This document shows positions 52,236-63,956 of a stretch of DNA of 64,000 nucleotides, piece by piece. Under the pieces are notes generated by a model that saw only the letters and a program-made list of their open reading frames with translations, did not search any database and was not told where the DNA came from. The DNA is from Porticoccaceae bacterium (GTDB taxonomy: Bacteria; Pseudomonadota; Gammaproteobacteria; Pseudomonadales; Porticoccaceae), in the NCBI GenBank assembly GCA_029238255.1, contig JAQWGK010000061.1, positions 1-64,000 of the forward strand, written 5' to 3'. The position numbers and the translations under genes are program-made. Positions within the stretch are counted from its first letter, which is position 1. Each line of letters opens with the position of its first letter.

Positions 52236-52986
52236 TTGGCAGGGCTGGCAGACTGGCGAGGCAGTTCTCAACTGCCAGCCTGAAGTTCTGCAGGAGCTGC
52301 TGGGCGGTAAAACCAACCGCTCTTTTTTGGTCGCTAGCGGCTCTTTTAAGGCAGTGGTTAGAGTCAATGCCGCCAACAGCGAAAGTCTGGGCATTAATAG
52401 AGCGCGAGAGCAAAAAATACTTCAGTTGCTACAGCCCACAGGATTTGTCCCTAAGGTTCTGTTTACAAGTGATCAGCTATTAGTCACTGCTTATTGCGAA
52501 GGCCGGCAGTGGACTCAAACTGACCTCAATAATGCGGATAATCGCCGTGCAGTTAATTCTATGCTTGAGCGGATACAGTCCATTGCAGCCCCCAATCTAA
52601 AAGCGCGTAACTATGTTGATTACTGCACTGATTATATTAATCAGCTAGGCCATAACCCAAAGCAACTGAAAAGCCCTAAGCTGATAGAGACAATTCTATC
52701 CGCCGCCGCAGAGATCGATAAGACGGTCTGGAAGCCGGTTATATGCCACCATGATCTGGTACCAGAAAATATTATTGTCACAGCTTCGGGGTTGATTCTA
52801 CTGGACTGGGAATACGCCGCCATGGGCCATCCGGCACTGGACTATATCCGACTCTACAAAAGCGATCTAACATCCACTAATCTGGCGTATGACAGAGTTA
52901 CCATCGAGAAGTTGGCAACGGTGCAGGACGGGATGGATGATCTCTGGTCATTGGTTCAGGAAGTGGTACAGGTGTCACAAGAATGA
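52183..52986 (+). CDS. Choline/thiamine kinase-like phosphotransferase
   Basis: APH-fold: [40 protein letters not shown]; overlaps pnuT by 53 nt. Confidence 0.82.
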   Translation: MSNSPQNPQQILQKALSSWQGWQTGEAVLNCQPEVLQELLGGKTNRSFLVASGSFKAVVRVNAANSESLGINRAREQKILQLLQPTGFVPKVLFTSDQLLVTAYCEGRQWTQTDLNNADNRRAVNSMLERIQSIAAPNLKARNYVDYCTDYINQLGHNPKQLKSPKLIETILSAAAEIDKTVWKPVICHHDLVPENIIVTASGLILLDWEYAAMGHPALDYIRLYKSDLTSTNLAYDRVTIEKLATVQDGMDDLWSLVQEVVQVSQE

Positions 52987-53002
52987 TTTTAAGGGGAAGC
53001 CT

Positions 53003-53368
53003 ATGAGCAAGCAGTTGAATCAATTAACACCGCAAGAGAAGTACGTTATTCAAGGCAAGGGTACTGAGCAGCCTTTTACCGGTGAATATACCGATAAAAC
53101 TGACGGCGGACTGTACCTTTGCAAACAGTGCGACAGCCCCCTGTACAACTCGGAACATAAGTTTCTCTCCCATTGTGGCTGGCCGAGTTTTGATGATGAA
53201 ATACCCGGAGCGGTAAGGCGTGAGCCCGATGCCGATGGTCGGCGTGTAGAGATTGTCTGTGCAAACTGCGGCGGCCATCTGGGCCATGTATTTGAAGGTG
53301 AGGGTCTGACCGAGAAAAATATTCGCCACTGTGTGAATTCTATTTCGATGAAATTTGTTGCCAGCTAA
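53003..53368 (+). CDS. msrB: Peptide-methionine (R)-S-oxide reductase
   Basis: [61 protein letters not shown]. Confidence 0.95.
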   Translation: MSKQLNQLTPQEKYVIQGKGTEQPFTGEYTDKTDGGLYLCKQCDSPLYNSEHKFLSHCGWPSFDDEIPGAVRREPDADGRRVEIVCANCGGHLGHVFEGEGLTEKNIRHCVNSISMKFVAS

Positions 53369-53531
53369 TCATATTCCCCCGCTGCTATAAGCCGATAAGC
53401 GCCTTTTCGGCTTTCTAGCTGCGCTTCCCAAAACCCCAAAAAATGGCTTTTACAGCCTATTTCCTGTAGGCTGCGCGCCATTCTCCAGGTCCACTCAATT
53501 TCGAGTGGCACCAAGCACAAAAAGACACCTT

Positions 53532-55043
53532 ATGACCTTTAAAGAACTGGGCCTGTCAGCCCCGATACTCAAAGCCATTGCTACGCAGGGCTACGAGACA
53601 CCGTCACCGATTCAGGCGAAAGCCATTCCGGCCGTTTTGGATGGCCGCGATGTTATGGCCGCCGCGCAAACCGGTACAGGTAAGACCGCTGGTTTTACCC
53701 TGCCGATACTTGAAAATTTAAGTACCGGCCGCCGAGCTAAGGCCAACCATGTGCGTACTTTGATCCTGACTCCAACTCGCGAGTTGGCGGCTCAGGTGGG
53801 TGAAAATGTTGCGCTCTACAGCAAGCATATGTCACTGACATCAGCAGTTGTATTTGGGGGTGTAAAAATTAACCCGCAGATGATGAAACTGCGCAGGGGT
53901 GTGGATATTCTTGTGGCGACTCCCGGTCGTTTGATGGATCTTCACAGCCAGAATGCGGTTAAGTTTACCGACCTCGAAGTGTTGGTTCTCGATGAAGCTG
54001 ACCGTATGTTGGATATGGGTTTTATTCACGATATTAAGCGTATTATTCAGCTGCTACCCAAGCGTCGTCAGAACCTGATGTTCTCGGCAACCTTCTCTGA
54101 TGATATTCGCACACTGGCCAAAGGGCTGGTTAGAAACCCGATTGAGATCTCTGTAACACCGCGCAATGCAACGGCGCCGACAGTCACTCAGTCGGTTTAC
54201 ACGGTTGATAAAAAACAAAAGGCAGCGGTATTAACCCGTTTGATTCACGACAACAGTTGGAGTCAGGCGCTGGTCTTTACCAAAACCAAGCACGGCGCCA
54301 ACAAGCTGACTAAGCACCTCGATGCCGAGGGCATAGTTGCCGCAGCGATTCACGGCAATAAAAGCCAGGGTGCTCGCACCAAAGCGCTGGCTGGTTTTAA
54401 AGCCGGAGAAATTCGTATTCTGGTAGCCACCGATATCGCCGCTCGCGGTCTGGATATTGAGCAGTTGCCCCAGGTAGTTAATTTCGATCTGCCCAATGTT
54501 GCGGAAGACTATGTTCACCGTATAGGCCGCACAGGTCGTGCCGGTTCCACTGGTATGGCAATCTCGCTGGTCAGTGCCGACGAAGTAGATCTGCTCTCGG
54601 ATATTGAGCGTCTGACTCAGAAGTTATTGCCCCGCGAAGTGATGGATGGTTTTGAGCCTGTGCACGATGTGCCAGAAACTACCTTAAATCGTCCGGTACG
54701 AGCGAAGAAGCCTAGAAAGCCTCTGAAAAGTGAGTCTAATAGCCGAGGTAATAGCAGACATAACCCTAAAGCCAAGCGCACCAATAGCTATTCTCACGGG
54801 CCCAAGGCGGGTGCCAAGAAAAAGAATGGTGGCCGCGATGGCTCTAGTGAAGGTTCTCGTCAAGGCAATCGAGACGGCAATCGAGCGGGCAGTTCAGAAG
54901 GTCGGTCAGATGGCCGTTCAGAGGGGAATCGCTCCAATAGCCCCTATGGCAGAAGTGCCAACGGCAATGCCAAGCCCGGTGGTCAGGGTCGCAGAAACCC
55001 CAATAGCAATTCCAGACCTCAGCAAAGAAATTCCCGAGGCTAG
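53532..55043 (+). CDS. DEAD-box RNA helicase, RhlE-like
   Basis: [40 protein letters not shown]; basic/Gly/Ser/Asn-rich C-terminal tail. Confidence 0.93.
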   Translation: MTFKELGLSAPILKAIATQGYETPSPIQAKAIPAVLDGRDVMAAAQTGTGKTAGFTLPILENLSTGRRAKANHVRTLILTPTRELAAQVGENVALYSKHMSLTSAVVFGGVKINPQMMKLRRGVDILVATPGRLMDLHSQNAVKFTDLEVLVLDEADRMLDMGFIHDIKRIIQLLPKRRQNLMFSATFSDDIRTLAKGLVRNPIEISVTPRNATAPTVTQSVYTVDKKQKAAVLTRLIHDNSWSQALVFTKTKHGANKLTKHLDAEGIVAAAIHGNKSQGARTKALAGFKAGEIRILVATDIAARGLDIEQLPQVVNFDLPNVAEDYVHRIGRTGRAGSTGMAISLVSADEVDLLSDIERLTQKLLPREVMDGFEPVHDVPETTLNRPVRAKKPRKPLKSESNSRGNSRHNPKAKRTNSYSHGPKAGAKKKNGGRDGSSEGSRQGNRDGNRAGSSEGRSDGRSEGNRSNSPYGRSANGNAKPGGQGRRNPNSNSRPQQRNSRG

Positions 55044-55189
55044 TTAATCCCCAACAGCTGTGGAGTTTTTCACCGCTGTTGTTTGATGGACGATCCCTAA
55101 ATTAGCAGCACAGTTATTCGGCACTTATTGAGTAGCCTTTAAACGTTTTGCTGTAGATATATTCATATTAGTTATTTGAGAGTTTTTAA

Positions 55190-56755
55190 ATGTTTGAACT
55201 TCGCGCCAGTCGAGTTATATCCTACAAAAATGATTTATTGTCCGGTTTAACAGTAGCCTTGGCTCTGGTGCCAGAGGCAGTCGCTTTTGCCTTTGTCGCA
55301 GGTGTGGAGCCGCTGGTCGGTCTCTACGCGGCATTTATGGTCGGTTTGATCACCGCCTGTATCGGCGGTCGTCCGGGAATGATTTCTGGTGCCACGGGTG
55401 CGCTGGCAGTAGTGATGGTGTCACTGGTTGCCCAGCACGGGGTTGAGTACCTGTTTATCACTGTGGTGTTGATGGGTATCTTGCAGATCACCGCTGGTGT
55501 TTTAAAGCTCGGTAAGTTTATTCGTATGGTTCCCCATCCGGTAATGCTCGGTTTTGTAAATGGTCTGGCAATTGTGATCTTCCTCGCCCAGTTAAGTCAG
55601 TTTGGCGTGGCTGGAGAGCCGGGCTGGTTGGCAGGAACATCACTGCAGGGTTCGATTATTGATGTTGCCTGGCTGCAGGGCGAACAGCTTTATATGCTGC
55701 TCGGTCTGGTTTTTCTGACCATGGCAATTATTCATTACTTGCCACGCTTCACTAGAGTTATCCCTTCATCACTGGCGGCGATTGTCTGTGTGACACTGAT
55801 TGTGATGGGCTTTAATCTGGATACCCGTGTGGTTGGTGATGTCGCCTCTATTGCCGGTGGCTTGCCTAGCTTCCATATTCCAATGGTGCCCTTTAACTTT
55901 GAGACACTGATTATTATTTTCCCTTACGCGATTATTCTCGCTGCGATTGGTTTGATTGAGTCACTGCTGACACTGCGTCTAATTGATGAGATTACCGAAA
56001 CGCGCGGTCGCGGCAATCGCGAATGTATTGGTCAGGGTGTGGCCAATACAGTTACTGGATTCTTTGGCGGTATGGGTGGTTGCGCAATGATCGGCCAGAG
56101 CATGATCAATGTGAACTCCGGTGGTCGTGGTCGTATGTCTGGTATTACCGCAGCCCTGTGTCTGCTGCTGTTTATTCTGGTGGGTTCTTCATTGATTGAG
56201 AAGATTCCTCTGGCGGCCCTGATTGGCGTTATGTTTATTGTTGTTATTGGTACCTTTGAGTGGAGTAGCTTCCGCATTATGGGCAAGGTTCCGCGCAGTG
56301 ATGCGTTGATTCTGGTGATGGTTTCCGGTGTCACGGTGTTAACTGATCTGGCGGTTGCTGTAGTGGTGGGTGTGATTGCCTCTGCACTGGTGTTTGCCTG
56401 GGAGCACGCTAAATTTATTCGTATTGAAGCCCGTGAAGATCACAAGGGTTCAACGGTCTATGCAGTGACAGGGCCGCTGTTCTTTGGCTCGGTAACATCA
56501 TTCTTGGAGCGTTTTGATCCACAGGCTGATAACGATGATGTGGTAATTGATTTTGCTCGCTCAAGAGTGGCGGATCACTCTGGTTTGGAGGCGATTGATA
56601 CTCTGGCGGAGCGCTATCTAAATGCCGGCAAAACCCTGCACCTTGTGCACCTGAGTGATGAGTGCCGCAAGCTACTGACCAAGGCGGGTAGTCTGGTTGA
56701 GGTCAATGTGATTGAAGATCCTAAATACTTTGTTGCGGAAGATAGCCTGGCTTAA
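55190..56755 (+). CDS. SulP-family anion transporter with STAS domain
   Basis: [56 protein letters not shown]-terminal STAS. Confidence 0.93.
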   Translation: MFELRASRVISYKNDLLSGLTVALALVPEAVAFAFVAGVEPLVGLYAAFMVGLITACIGGRPGMISGATGALAVVMVSLVAQHGVEYLFITVVLMGILQITAGVLKLGKFIRMVPHPVMLGFVNGLAIVIFLAQLSQFGVAGEPGWLAGTSLQGSIIDVAWLQGEQLYMLLGLVFLTMAIIHYLPRFTRVIPSSLAAIVCVTLIVMGFNLDTRVVGDVASIAGGLPSFHIPMVPFNFETLIIIFPYAIILAAIGLIESLLTLRLIDEITETRGRGNRECIGQGVANTVTGFFGGMGGCAMIGQSMINVNSGGRGRMSGITAALCLLLFILVGSSLIEKIPLAALIGVMFIVVIGTFEWSSFRIMGKVPRSDALILVMVSGVTVLTDLAVAVVVGVIASALVFAWEHAKFIRIEAREDHKGSTVYAVTGPLFFGSVTSFLERFDPQADNDDVVIDFARSRVADHSGLEAIDTLAERYLNAGKTLHLVHLSDECRKLLTKAGSLVEVNVIEDPKYFVAEDSLA

Positions 56756-56964
56756 TAGAGGGTTTTGAATTAGAGAGCCCTGCCAAGGGTTCTCTGTACC
56801 TTCCTTATCTTCTTTTCAGGCCCTGCAAGAGACTCTATCATCGCTGACTAAGATCTGTCAGGTGCTTGATTAGACCGCTCAATAGGCTTCTATCTAGACA
56901 GTTTATTACTGACTGTTACCCACTGCCCTTACTGGCAGATTATAAGTAGACAAAAAAGCGAACG

Positions 56965-56998
56965 AAAAAAAGGGCAACTCAATGAGTTGCCCTTTTTA
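56965..56998. terminator. Bidirectional terminator between SulP and TonB receptor
   Basis: AAAAAAAGGGCAACTCAATGAGTTGCCCTTTTT. Confidence 0.9.
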
Positions 56999-57033
56999 GT
57001 TTTAGCTATTTGTAACTATTAGGTTTTAGCTGC

Positions 57034-59523
57034 TTAGAAATTCTTGCGCAGTGTTAAACCATAGGTACGAGGAGCGTTCGGGTAAGCACTAAAGCTGCCC
57101 GGTGCTGCAGTCGTTGGGAATGCAGAAATCAACGTCTCGTGATCAGTGATATTACGTGCCCAGAACATTGCTTCCAGACCGCTGGCATCGTGATTTAAAC
57201 CAAGGCTCAGATTAACATTCTTGGTGCCACGGCTGGCCAGTGATACAGGTACGTTGTCTACTAATGGAACTTCAGTTTCGTAGATGTACTCAGCACGGAA
57301 GAAGCCAGAGACAGAATCATTTAGATCGAAGGAGTAAACTGCGTTAGCATTGATGCTCCAGTCGTGAACACCAGCAGGGATAGTTCCGCTGAGGTCTCTA
57401 GTCGATTTGCCTTCATCACATTCCAGACCTTCAAAGTCGCCACATGAACCGTTCATGAACGAAACATATTCAGCATCAACTTTGATACCGGATACATTCA
57501 CAACCAATGACTCAGACAGAGCTACCATGGCGTCAAACTCAAAGCCTTTGTGGTTCTGTTCACCAGCATTAACCAGGGCAAAACCGTTACCGATAAAGGT
57601 ATTTGACTGGAAGCCATCGATAGACTGGTCGAAGTAGGCAATGTTTAGGTAGCCATTACCAAATACATGCTTAACACCCAGTTCAAAGTTTTCAGACTCT
57701 TCTGGATCTGCTGCGCGTCCGATCTGTGCATTGTTGGCATTCACTGACAGGTTTACCGAAGTAGGCTTAAATCCTGTTGAGTGAGCTACGTACATCTTAG
57801 TGTCTTCCGAGAAGTCGTAGGCAAGACGTAAGGTGTGAGTCAGATCATCTGAGTTAAAGATTCCATCTTCATCAGTATTTGGAAAGTTGACGAAGGGAGG
57901 GAAGAACTGCACGCTTGCAAGCGCAGCAGGTAGTGGCAGAGTCGAGAAGAAGTCTTGAACAATAACATCGGTCACTACAGTCTTTTCGTCTTCTGTGTAG
58001 TTAAAGCCAACAGTGGCTGTCAGGTCTTCAGCTAGCTGGTAATCAACATTGGCAAACAAAGATAGAGTCTTTGCATTCATTTCGAAACCTTCGCCAACTG
58101 AACCGCTGCCTGGAATAAAGAACTGAGATTCCATCTGCGTGCTAGTCATTACTGGAGCACCAGCAGCCTGAGCATCAGCCAAGGCAGCATCAACCATCGC
58201 TGGTGTCATATTAGCTACTACTGATGGGTCTCCGCCCTGTGCGCCAATAACCTGTGCCAGAGCACCTGCAGCTACCAGCTCGGCAATACCCAGTAGATTC
58301 GTGCCAGCACCTTGCAGCAAGAAGTTTACATAGGGCTTGATATCATCACCGTAACGAACGGTACGGTTAGTGGTGGTATCTTCTTCAGCATAGAATGCAC
58401 CGAGCATCCACTGAGTTGAGGCGTCGCCGTTAGAGGTCAGACGTAATTCCTGAGTGAAGGTATCGAATTCATATTGAACCAGATTTTCACTGATCAGTTT
58501 GGCAGCAGAGAAATCGGCATCAAAGTTTGAATCCAACGTCGTTTGTCTCTGGGAGGTGATAGAGGTCAGGTCAGCAAAGTCCATCTCGTAATCGACCTGT
58601 ATAGAAACACCATCATTATCAACAACATTGCTAGCAGGGTGGTTCATATAAATTGCACGGCTCCATGGATCACCATCGGTAGTGCCGAAACCTTGCATTG
58701 CTGCGATACCGTCGCTAACGCCAGATGCTGGACCTTTAAGCAGGGCACCAGCAACACAGCACTCTTCATCAATGCTGTCCTGATCGACAATAAAGCGAAC
58801 AGATAAGTCTTCAGAGGGTTCCCAAAGCAGCTGGCCACGCAGTGCGCTACGGTCTCTGTTGTTAACACCAGAATCGTCTTCCGAGCCAGGAGATGTTCCC
58901 AGATTAGTTGCTGTGCCGTCAGATTGGTTGGTGCTGCCAGATAAACGATAAGAGAGAGTATCTGAAATTCCACCAGTTACTGTGCCCTTAACAATTTGAG
59001 TGCCGTAGTTGCCAGCAGTTGCTTCAACCATACCGCCGAGTTCTTGCTCAGGAAGCATAGTCGAAACGCTGATAACACCAGCGGATGCGTTTTTACCAAA
59101 GAGAGTTGACTGAGGGCCACTAAGAACCTCAACACGCTCAATCGTTGGTAAATCAGAAAGTGATGATGCGGAACGTGATCGTGAAACACCGTCAATAACT
59201 ACGGATACCGCAGGTTCAATACCCGGGTTATTTGCGCCGTTACCAAAGCCACGAATAGTGAAGTTGGTCTGGGCAGAACTCTGTAGCTGATTAACTCGTA
59301 GAGAAGGTACAGCTGACTGCAAATCAATAAGATCGACAATGCTTGATTGCTGAATAGTTTCGCCACTGGTCACACTGACAGTAAGTGGAATGTCCTGTAG
59401 TGTCTGCTCTCGTTTGTTTGCTGTAACAACAATTTCGTCAATGGCTGCATAGGCTAAACCAGAAGACATTACTCCGGCTATAGCAACAGACAGGCACAAC
59501 TTTTTTGTATGAAAATGATTCAT
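57034..59523 (-). CDS. TonB-dependent receptor
   Basis: Signal peptide, TonB box-like IDEIVVTANKREQTLQDIPLTVSVTSGE, C-terminal YGLTLRKNF. Confidence 0.95.
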   Translation of the reverse strand: MNHFHTKKLCLSVAIAGVMSSGLAYAAIDEIVVTANKREQTLQDIPLTVSVTSGETIQQSSIVDLIDLQSAVPSLRVNQLQSSAQTNFTIRGFGNGANNPGIEPAVSVVIDGVSRSRSASSLSDLPTIERVEVLSGPQSTLFGKNASAGVISVSTMLPEQELGGMVEATAGNYGTQIVKGTVTGGISDTLSYRLSGSTNQSDGTATNLGTSPGSEDDSGVNNRDRSALRGQLLWEPSEDLSVRFIVDQDSIDEECCVAGALLKGPASGVSDGIAAMQGFGTTDGDPWSRAIYMNHPASNVVDNDGVSIQVDYEMDFADLTSITSQRQTTLDSNFDADFSAAKLISENLVQYEFDTFTQELRLTSNGDASTQWMLGAFYAEEDTTTNRTVRYGDDIKPYVNFLLQGAGTNLLGIAELVAAGALAQVIGAQGGDPSVVANMTPAMVDAALADAQAAGAPVMTSTQMESQFFIPGSGSVGEGFEMNAKTLSLFANVDYQLAEDLTATVGFNYTEDEKTVVTDVIVQDFFSTLPLPAALASVQFFPPFVNFPNTDEDGIFNSDDLTHTLRLAYDFSEDTKMYVAHSTGFKPTSVNLSVNANNAQIGRAADPEESENFELGVKHVFGNGYLNIAYFDQSIDGFQSNTFIGNGFALVNAGEQNHKGFEFDAMVALSESLVVNVSGIKVDAEYVSFMNGSCGDFEGLECDEGKSTRDLSGTIPAGVHDWSINANAVYSFDLNDSVSGFFRAEYIYETEVPLVDNVPVSLASRGTKNVNLSLGLNHDASGLEAMFWARNITDHETLISAFPTTAAPGSFSAYPNAPRTYGLTLRKNF

Positions 59524-59899
59524 GATAGCCCCTCAAATTTTTATAGTTTGATCACATTTATCAGTGATTCTTTATATAGTGTTTCGTTTCTAGTTTAGTA
59601 CTTAATTAGTATCTTGCTTTTATTCTAGTTTGAAATCACATCAGCTTCCGTAAAACACAAGTGGATATAACTCTGACTCGCCTAGCTTAAAAGGCCTTTA
59701 CGCTTATATCAACTGCTATTTACCGGATATTGGTAATCAGATTGGACAGCGATTTGGCGGTTTTACTCAAATAAATTTTCCCTATTCGACGAACGGTAGA
59801 AATACAACAGTATTAAGAGAGCGATTTCAGCTGTAATATTCTCCTACTTTATAGGTGACTGTATGTTCAATTCTGGTAAACAGAGGCTTGTTGACGTTA

Positions 59900-61249
59900 A
59901 TGACGGTTGAAAAAAATAATCGAGCAATCATTGCTGTAAATCGTTTTGGTCTCGGGGCGACGGGCGCAGAGCTCTCTGCTGCCCAGCATGATCCTGAACA
60001 GTGGCTATTGCAGCAATTGGTCAGTCCGGTGTTTGACAAAAAGCTCGGCGATACTGAGTCGGCTTTTAATATGATTGCAGATATAAAAGCACTGAAACAA
60101 CAGTCTCGACAGAAAAGCATGAAACTTCCCGATATTGGCCGGACGCTTATCAGGCCTTATAGGCAGGCTCTGATAATGGATAGTCTGGAACAGTCTGTGC
60201 AGACAAATACTCCCCTTGCAGTGCGTTTATTGGATTTCTTTTCAAATCATTTTAGTGTCTCTGTTTCCACTCAGACAATGACTCTTTTAGCGCCTATTCT
60301 AGAGCGTGAAGCAATCGCACCAAATCTATTCGGCAGCTTTGCGAATTTATTAATAGCTGTTGAACAGCACCCGGCCATGCTTGTTTATCTCAACAATGAA
60401 AAATCAGTGGGCCCAAATTCAAAGGCCGGTAAAAGAGCGCGAGGTTTAAATGAGAATCTTGCCAGAGAAATTCTGGAGCTCCACACCCTAGGTGTAGATG
60501 GGGGCTATTCACTGGCTGATATTAGACAGTTGGCCATGGCCATCAGTGGTTGGAGTATTACCGATGAAGGTGATGCTGGGCCCAGTGGCTTTAAATTTCG
60601 CGATAACTATCATCAGCCGGGGGCAAGAACTATTCTCGGTAAAGTCTATCCTGATAGTGGCGAAGTGCAGGGGCGGGCTGTTCTGGAGGATTTAGCCCGT
60701 CACAGAAAGACTGCAGAATATATCTCTTATAAGTTGGCCCAGCATTTAATTGCTGATCAGCCGCCTAAAAAATTGGTCTCGGCAATGGTAGAGACATGGG
60801 TTAAAACTGAGGGCAATATTAAGGCGGTGGTCACTACAATGGTTAAGCATCCCGAGAGTTGGGATAGTCAGCGGAACAAATTTAAAACACCCAGAGAATT
60901 TGTACTCTCCGCTTATCGAGCGGTTAATTATCCGGAGGATGTTGATCAGGGTTTATTAAATATAGCCATGCGCGGCCTTAATTTTATGGGTCAAAAGCCT
61001 TTTGCCTCCGGTTCACCTGCCGGCTATAGTCAGCTAAATGTCGCCTGGTCGGGTTCTGATGCATTAATGAAACGTATTGACTGGATTAGCTTGCTGAGCA
61101 AGAAAACCAGAGAAACACCATCGAATGTTGCGGCCCGTATATTTGACTCGCAACTCTCTCCATTAACGGTGAAATTATTAGCCGGTGCAGAGAGTCGTGC
61201 GCAGGGATTGGCGATGCTCTTATTAAGCCCTGAATTTCAGCGCCGCTAG
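59900..61249 (+). CDS. DUF1800 family protein
   Basis: AVNRFGLGATGAELSAAQHDPEQWLLQQL; LNENLAREILELHTLGVDGGYS. Confidence 0.88.
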   Translation: MTVEKNNRAIIAVNRFGLGATGAELSAAQHDPEQWLLQQLVSPVFDKKLGDTESAFNMIADIKALKQQSRQKSMKLPDIGRTLIRPYRQALIMDSLEQSVQTNTPLAVRLLDFFSNHFSVSVSTQTMTLLAPILEREAIAPNLFGSFANLLIAVEQHPAMLVYLNNEKSVGPNSKAGKRARGLNENLAREILELHTLGVDGGYSLADIRQLAMAISGWSITDEGDAGPSGFKFRDNYHQPGARTILGKVYPDSGEVQGRAVLEDLARHRKTAEYISYKLAQHLIADQPPKKLVSAMVETWVKTEGNIKAVVTTMVKHPESWDSQRNKFKTPREFVLSAYRAVNYPEDVDQGLLNIAMRGLNFMGQKPFASGSPAGYSQLNVAWSGSDALMKRIDWISLLSKKTRETPSNVAARIFDSQLSPLTVKLLAGAESRAQGLAMLLLSPEFQRR

Positions 61250-61257
61250 GAAAGACA

Positions 61258-62457
61258 ATGAACGATCAAAACAATAAAAATATAGCTCGTCGCGATTTGT
61301 TAAAAGCCGCCGCCGGTAGTTTTATTGCATGGCACAGTCCTGCGGCTCTATCGCTTACGGATATCCCGTCTGATAATTTAAAACCCAAACTGGTCTGGGT
61401 GATATTGCGTGGGGCTATGGATTCATTGCATGCAATTTTGCCGCTCTCTGATCCAAGTCTAATGGAGCATCGCAAGCGCCTTGTAACGCCGGTCAAAAAC
61501 AGTGCTTTTGATCTGGGCGACGGATTTGCCCTGCACCCTGCGTTTAAAGAGTTGAGTCGACTCTATAAAGAGAAGCAGTTAATTCCTGTGGTAGCCACAG
61601 AGTCAGGGGCAAATTCACGCTCGCATTTTCAGGCTCAGGATATGCTTGAGTCAGGCTTACCCGAGGTGGATACCGAAAGTGGTTGGTTAAATCGTGCCGT
61701 AGAAGCTTATAGAGGTGATTCGGTGGCGGTGGCACATACATTGCCGATTGGCTTGCGAGGTAAGCATCTGGCAAAAACCTGGTACCCGGATTTACTTCGC
61801 CCCGCCAGTGATGATCTCTTTCAACGTCTTAAAGTTTTATATAAAGATGACCAGTTACTCTCAGAGCGGTTGGATGAGGGACTGGAAAATCGTCAGCTAC
61901 TGTCGGGTATGGAGGAGGTCGAAAATAAATATAAGTATAACTTTTCCTCATTGGCCGCTTCCTGTGCGGTGATGCTTGCAGATAAGAATGGTCCTGACTG
62001 TGCGATGTTAGAGATGAACGGTTGGGATACCCATCAAAATCAATTGGGCCGGCTTGATCGCAAGTTTAAGCAGCTCGATCAGGGTATTGCCATCCTTCGA
62101 GAAAATCTTGCCGAGCAGTGGGATAATACCGTGGTCGTGGTAACCACTGAATTCGGTCGAACCGTTGCTGAAAATGGCACCAGAGGCACAGATCATGGCA
62201 CTGCTAGCGCCATGTTTATTACCGGGGGTGCAGTGGCTGGCGGTCAGGTTCAGGGTCGCTGGCCGGGGCTTGCAGAGGCCAACTTATATCAGGGTCGTGA
62301 TTTGATGCCGACCAGTGATACACGTCAGTGGATCAGGGCAATTTTAAGTCAGCACTGGAAGCTAAGCGCCGCTCAGCTCGACTATGTTTTCCCGACCATA
62401 AAAACTATGGACAGCCAGTTAATCAGACCCTATTCCAAGTCAAATACAGCTACTTAA
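61258..62457 (+). CDS. DUF1501 family protein with Tat-like N-terminus
   Basis: ARRDLLKAAAGSFIAW; VVVVTTEFGRTVAENGTRGTDHGTASAMFITGGAV. Confidence 0.88.
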   Translation: MNDQNNKNIARRDLLKAAAGSFIAWHSPAALSLTDIPSDNLKPKLVWVILRGAMDSLHAILPLSDPSLMEHRKRLVTPVKNSAFDLGDGFALHPAFKELSRLYKEKQLIPVVATESGANSRSHFQAQDMLESGLPEVDTESGWLNRAVEAYRGDSVAVAHTLPIGLRGKHLAKTWYPDLLRPASDDLFQRLKVLYKDDQLLSERLDEGLENRQLLSGMEEVENKYKYNFSSLAASCAVMLADKNGPDCAMLEMNGWDTHQNQLGRLDRKFKQLDQGIAILRENLAEQWDNTVVVVTTEFGRTVAENGTRGTDHGTASAMFITGGAVAGGQVQGRWPGLAEANLYQGRDLMPTSDTRQWIRAILSQHWKLSAAQLDYVFPTIKTMDSQLIRPYSKSNTAT

Positions 62458-62555
62458 CTGCTCGTCAGGATTTTTTAGCAGAGCTTGCGCGGTACCTCAA
62501 AATTCGGTCTATAGTTAAGATTTAGCTGTTTTTAAATCTAAGGTTTTGGTTACTT

Positions 62556-63956
62556 ATGGCGATCAGTACATTTGATTTGTTTTCCGTGGGTATAGGTCCT
62601 TCAAGCTCTCATACGGTTGGGCCAATGCGCGCCGCACGACAGTTTGCCGAGTCGCTTCGCGAGGCGGGACTGCTGGCCGATGTATTTAGGATTAAGGCTG
62701 AAATGTATGGCTCTCTGGGGGCGACCGGAAATGGTCATGGTACGCCACGAGCTGTTCTATTAGGTCTTGAGGGCGAACAGCCAGAGACCGTCGATGTAAC
62801 ATCAATTGAGCAGAGGATTTCGCGGATCAGCGCAGGAAACTCCCTCAATCTCGCGGGTACCCACAGCATTGAATACAACCCTAAGACAGATATCGTTCTG
62901 GAGCGAAAAAAAGTTTTGCCGTTTCACTCCAATGGGATGGTCTTTAGCGCCTTCGATAAAGACAATAAGATTCTTAGCTGCAAGACTTTTTATTCAGTTG
63001 GTGGTGGCTTTGTTATTGATGAGACCGCTGAGGGCAGTGACTATCTGATTGAAGATTCCCGCACTCTTGCCTACCCCTTTGAATCAGCCGACCAACTTCT
63101 TAAACAGTGCAAAGAGCATAATCTATGTATTTCCCAACTTATGCTTGAGAATGAAAAGTCCTGGCGCAATGAAGAGCAGATTAGAGAGGGGCTGTTAAAT
63201 CTCTGGTCAGTTATGCAAGCCTGCGTGGCAAATGGTATTGCCAATGGCGGAACACTACCCGGAGGCTTAAATGTTCAACGCCGCGCCAAAGAGCTGCATC
63301 AGCAATTATTGAGCCGTTCCGACGCTGCCGCGGCCGATCCCTTATCAGTGCTCGACTGGGTAACGCTCTATGCGTTGGCCGTTAATGAGGAGAACGCTGC
63401 CGGTGGCCGTATAGTCACCGCACCGACCAATGGTGCGGCAGGCATCATTCCCGCCGTATTACTTTATTATATGCGCTTTGTTCCCAACGCCAACAACGAA
63501 GGGGTGATCAAATTTTTACTGACGGCGGCAGCCATTGGTATTTTATACAAAAAAAATGCCTCAATAAGTGGTGCTGAAGTCGGCTGTCAGGGTGAGGTGG
63601 GTTCCGCCTGTTCTATGGCTGCCGGTGCGCTGACAGAGGTGCTTGGTGGCACTCCATCACAGGTTGAGAACGCCGCTGAAATTGGTATGGAGCACAATCT
63701 TGGGCTCACCTGTGACCCGGTCGGTGGGCTGGTACAGATTCCTTGTATTGAGCGCAATGCGATGGGTTCAGTAAAGGCGATTCATGCGGCACGTATGGCT
63801 TTGCGCGGCGATGGCTCGCACTTTGTGTCTCTCGATAAGGTGATTAAAACTATGCGCAAAACCGGTGAAGATATGCATGAGTGCTACAAGGAGACCTCGC
63901 GTGGTGGATTGGCCACCAATGTACTGGAGATACCCGTTAATATTATTGAATGCTAA
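62556..63956 (+). CDS. sdaA: L-serine ammonia-lyase
   Basis: [50 protein letters not shown]. Confidence 0.96.
   Translation: MAISTFDLFSVGIGPSSSHTVGPMRAARQFAESLREAGLLADVFRIKAEMYGSLGATGNGHGTPRAVLLGLEGEQPETVDVTSIEQRISRISAGNSLNLAGTHSIEYNPKTDIVLERKKVLPFHSNGMVFSAFDKDNKILSCKTFYSVGGGFVIDETAEGSDYLIEDSRTLAYPFESADQLLKQCKEHNLCISQLMLENEKSWRNEEQIREGLLNLWSVMQACVANGIANGGTLPGGLNVQRRAKELHQQLLSRSDAAAADPLSVLDWVTLYALAVNEENAAGGRIVTAPTNGAAGIIPAVLLYYMRFVPNANNEGVIKFLLTAAAIGILYKKNASISGAEVGCQGEVGSACSMAAGALTEVLGGTPSQVENAAEIGMEHNLGLTCDPVGGLVQIPCIERNAMGSVKAIHAARMALRGDGSHFVSLDKVIKTMRKTGEDMHECYKETSRGGLATNVLEIPVNIIEC

Noticed and set aside
54700-55043. Repetitive Gly/Ser/Arg/Asn-rich tail of the RhlE-like helicase as an unusual feature
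   Set aside because: Basic low-complexity C-terminal tails are common in RhlE-type helicases
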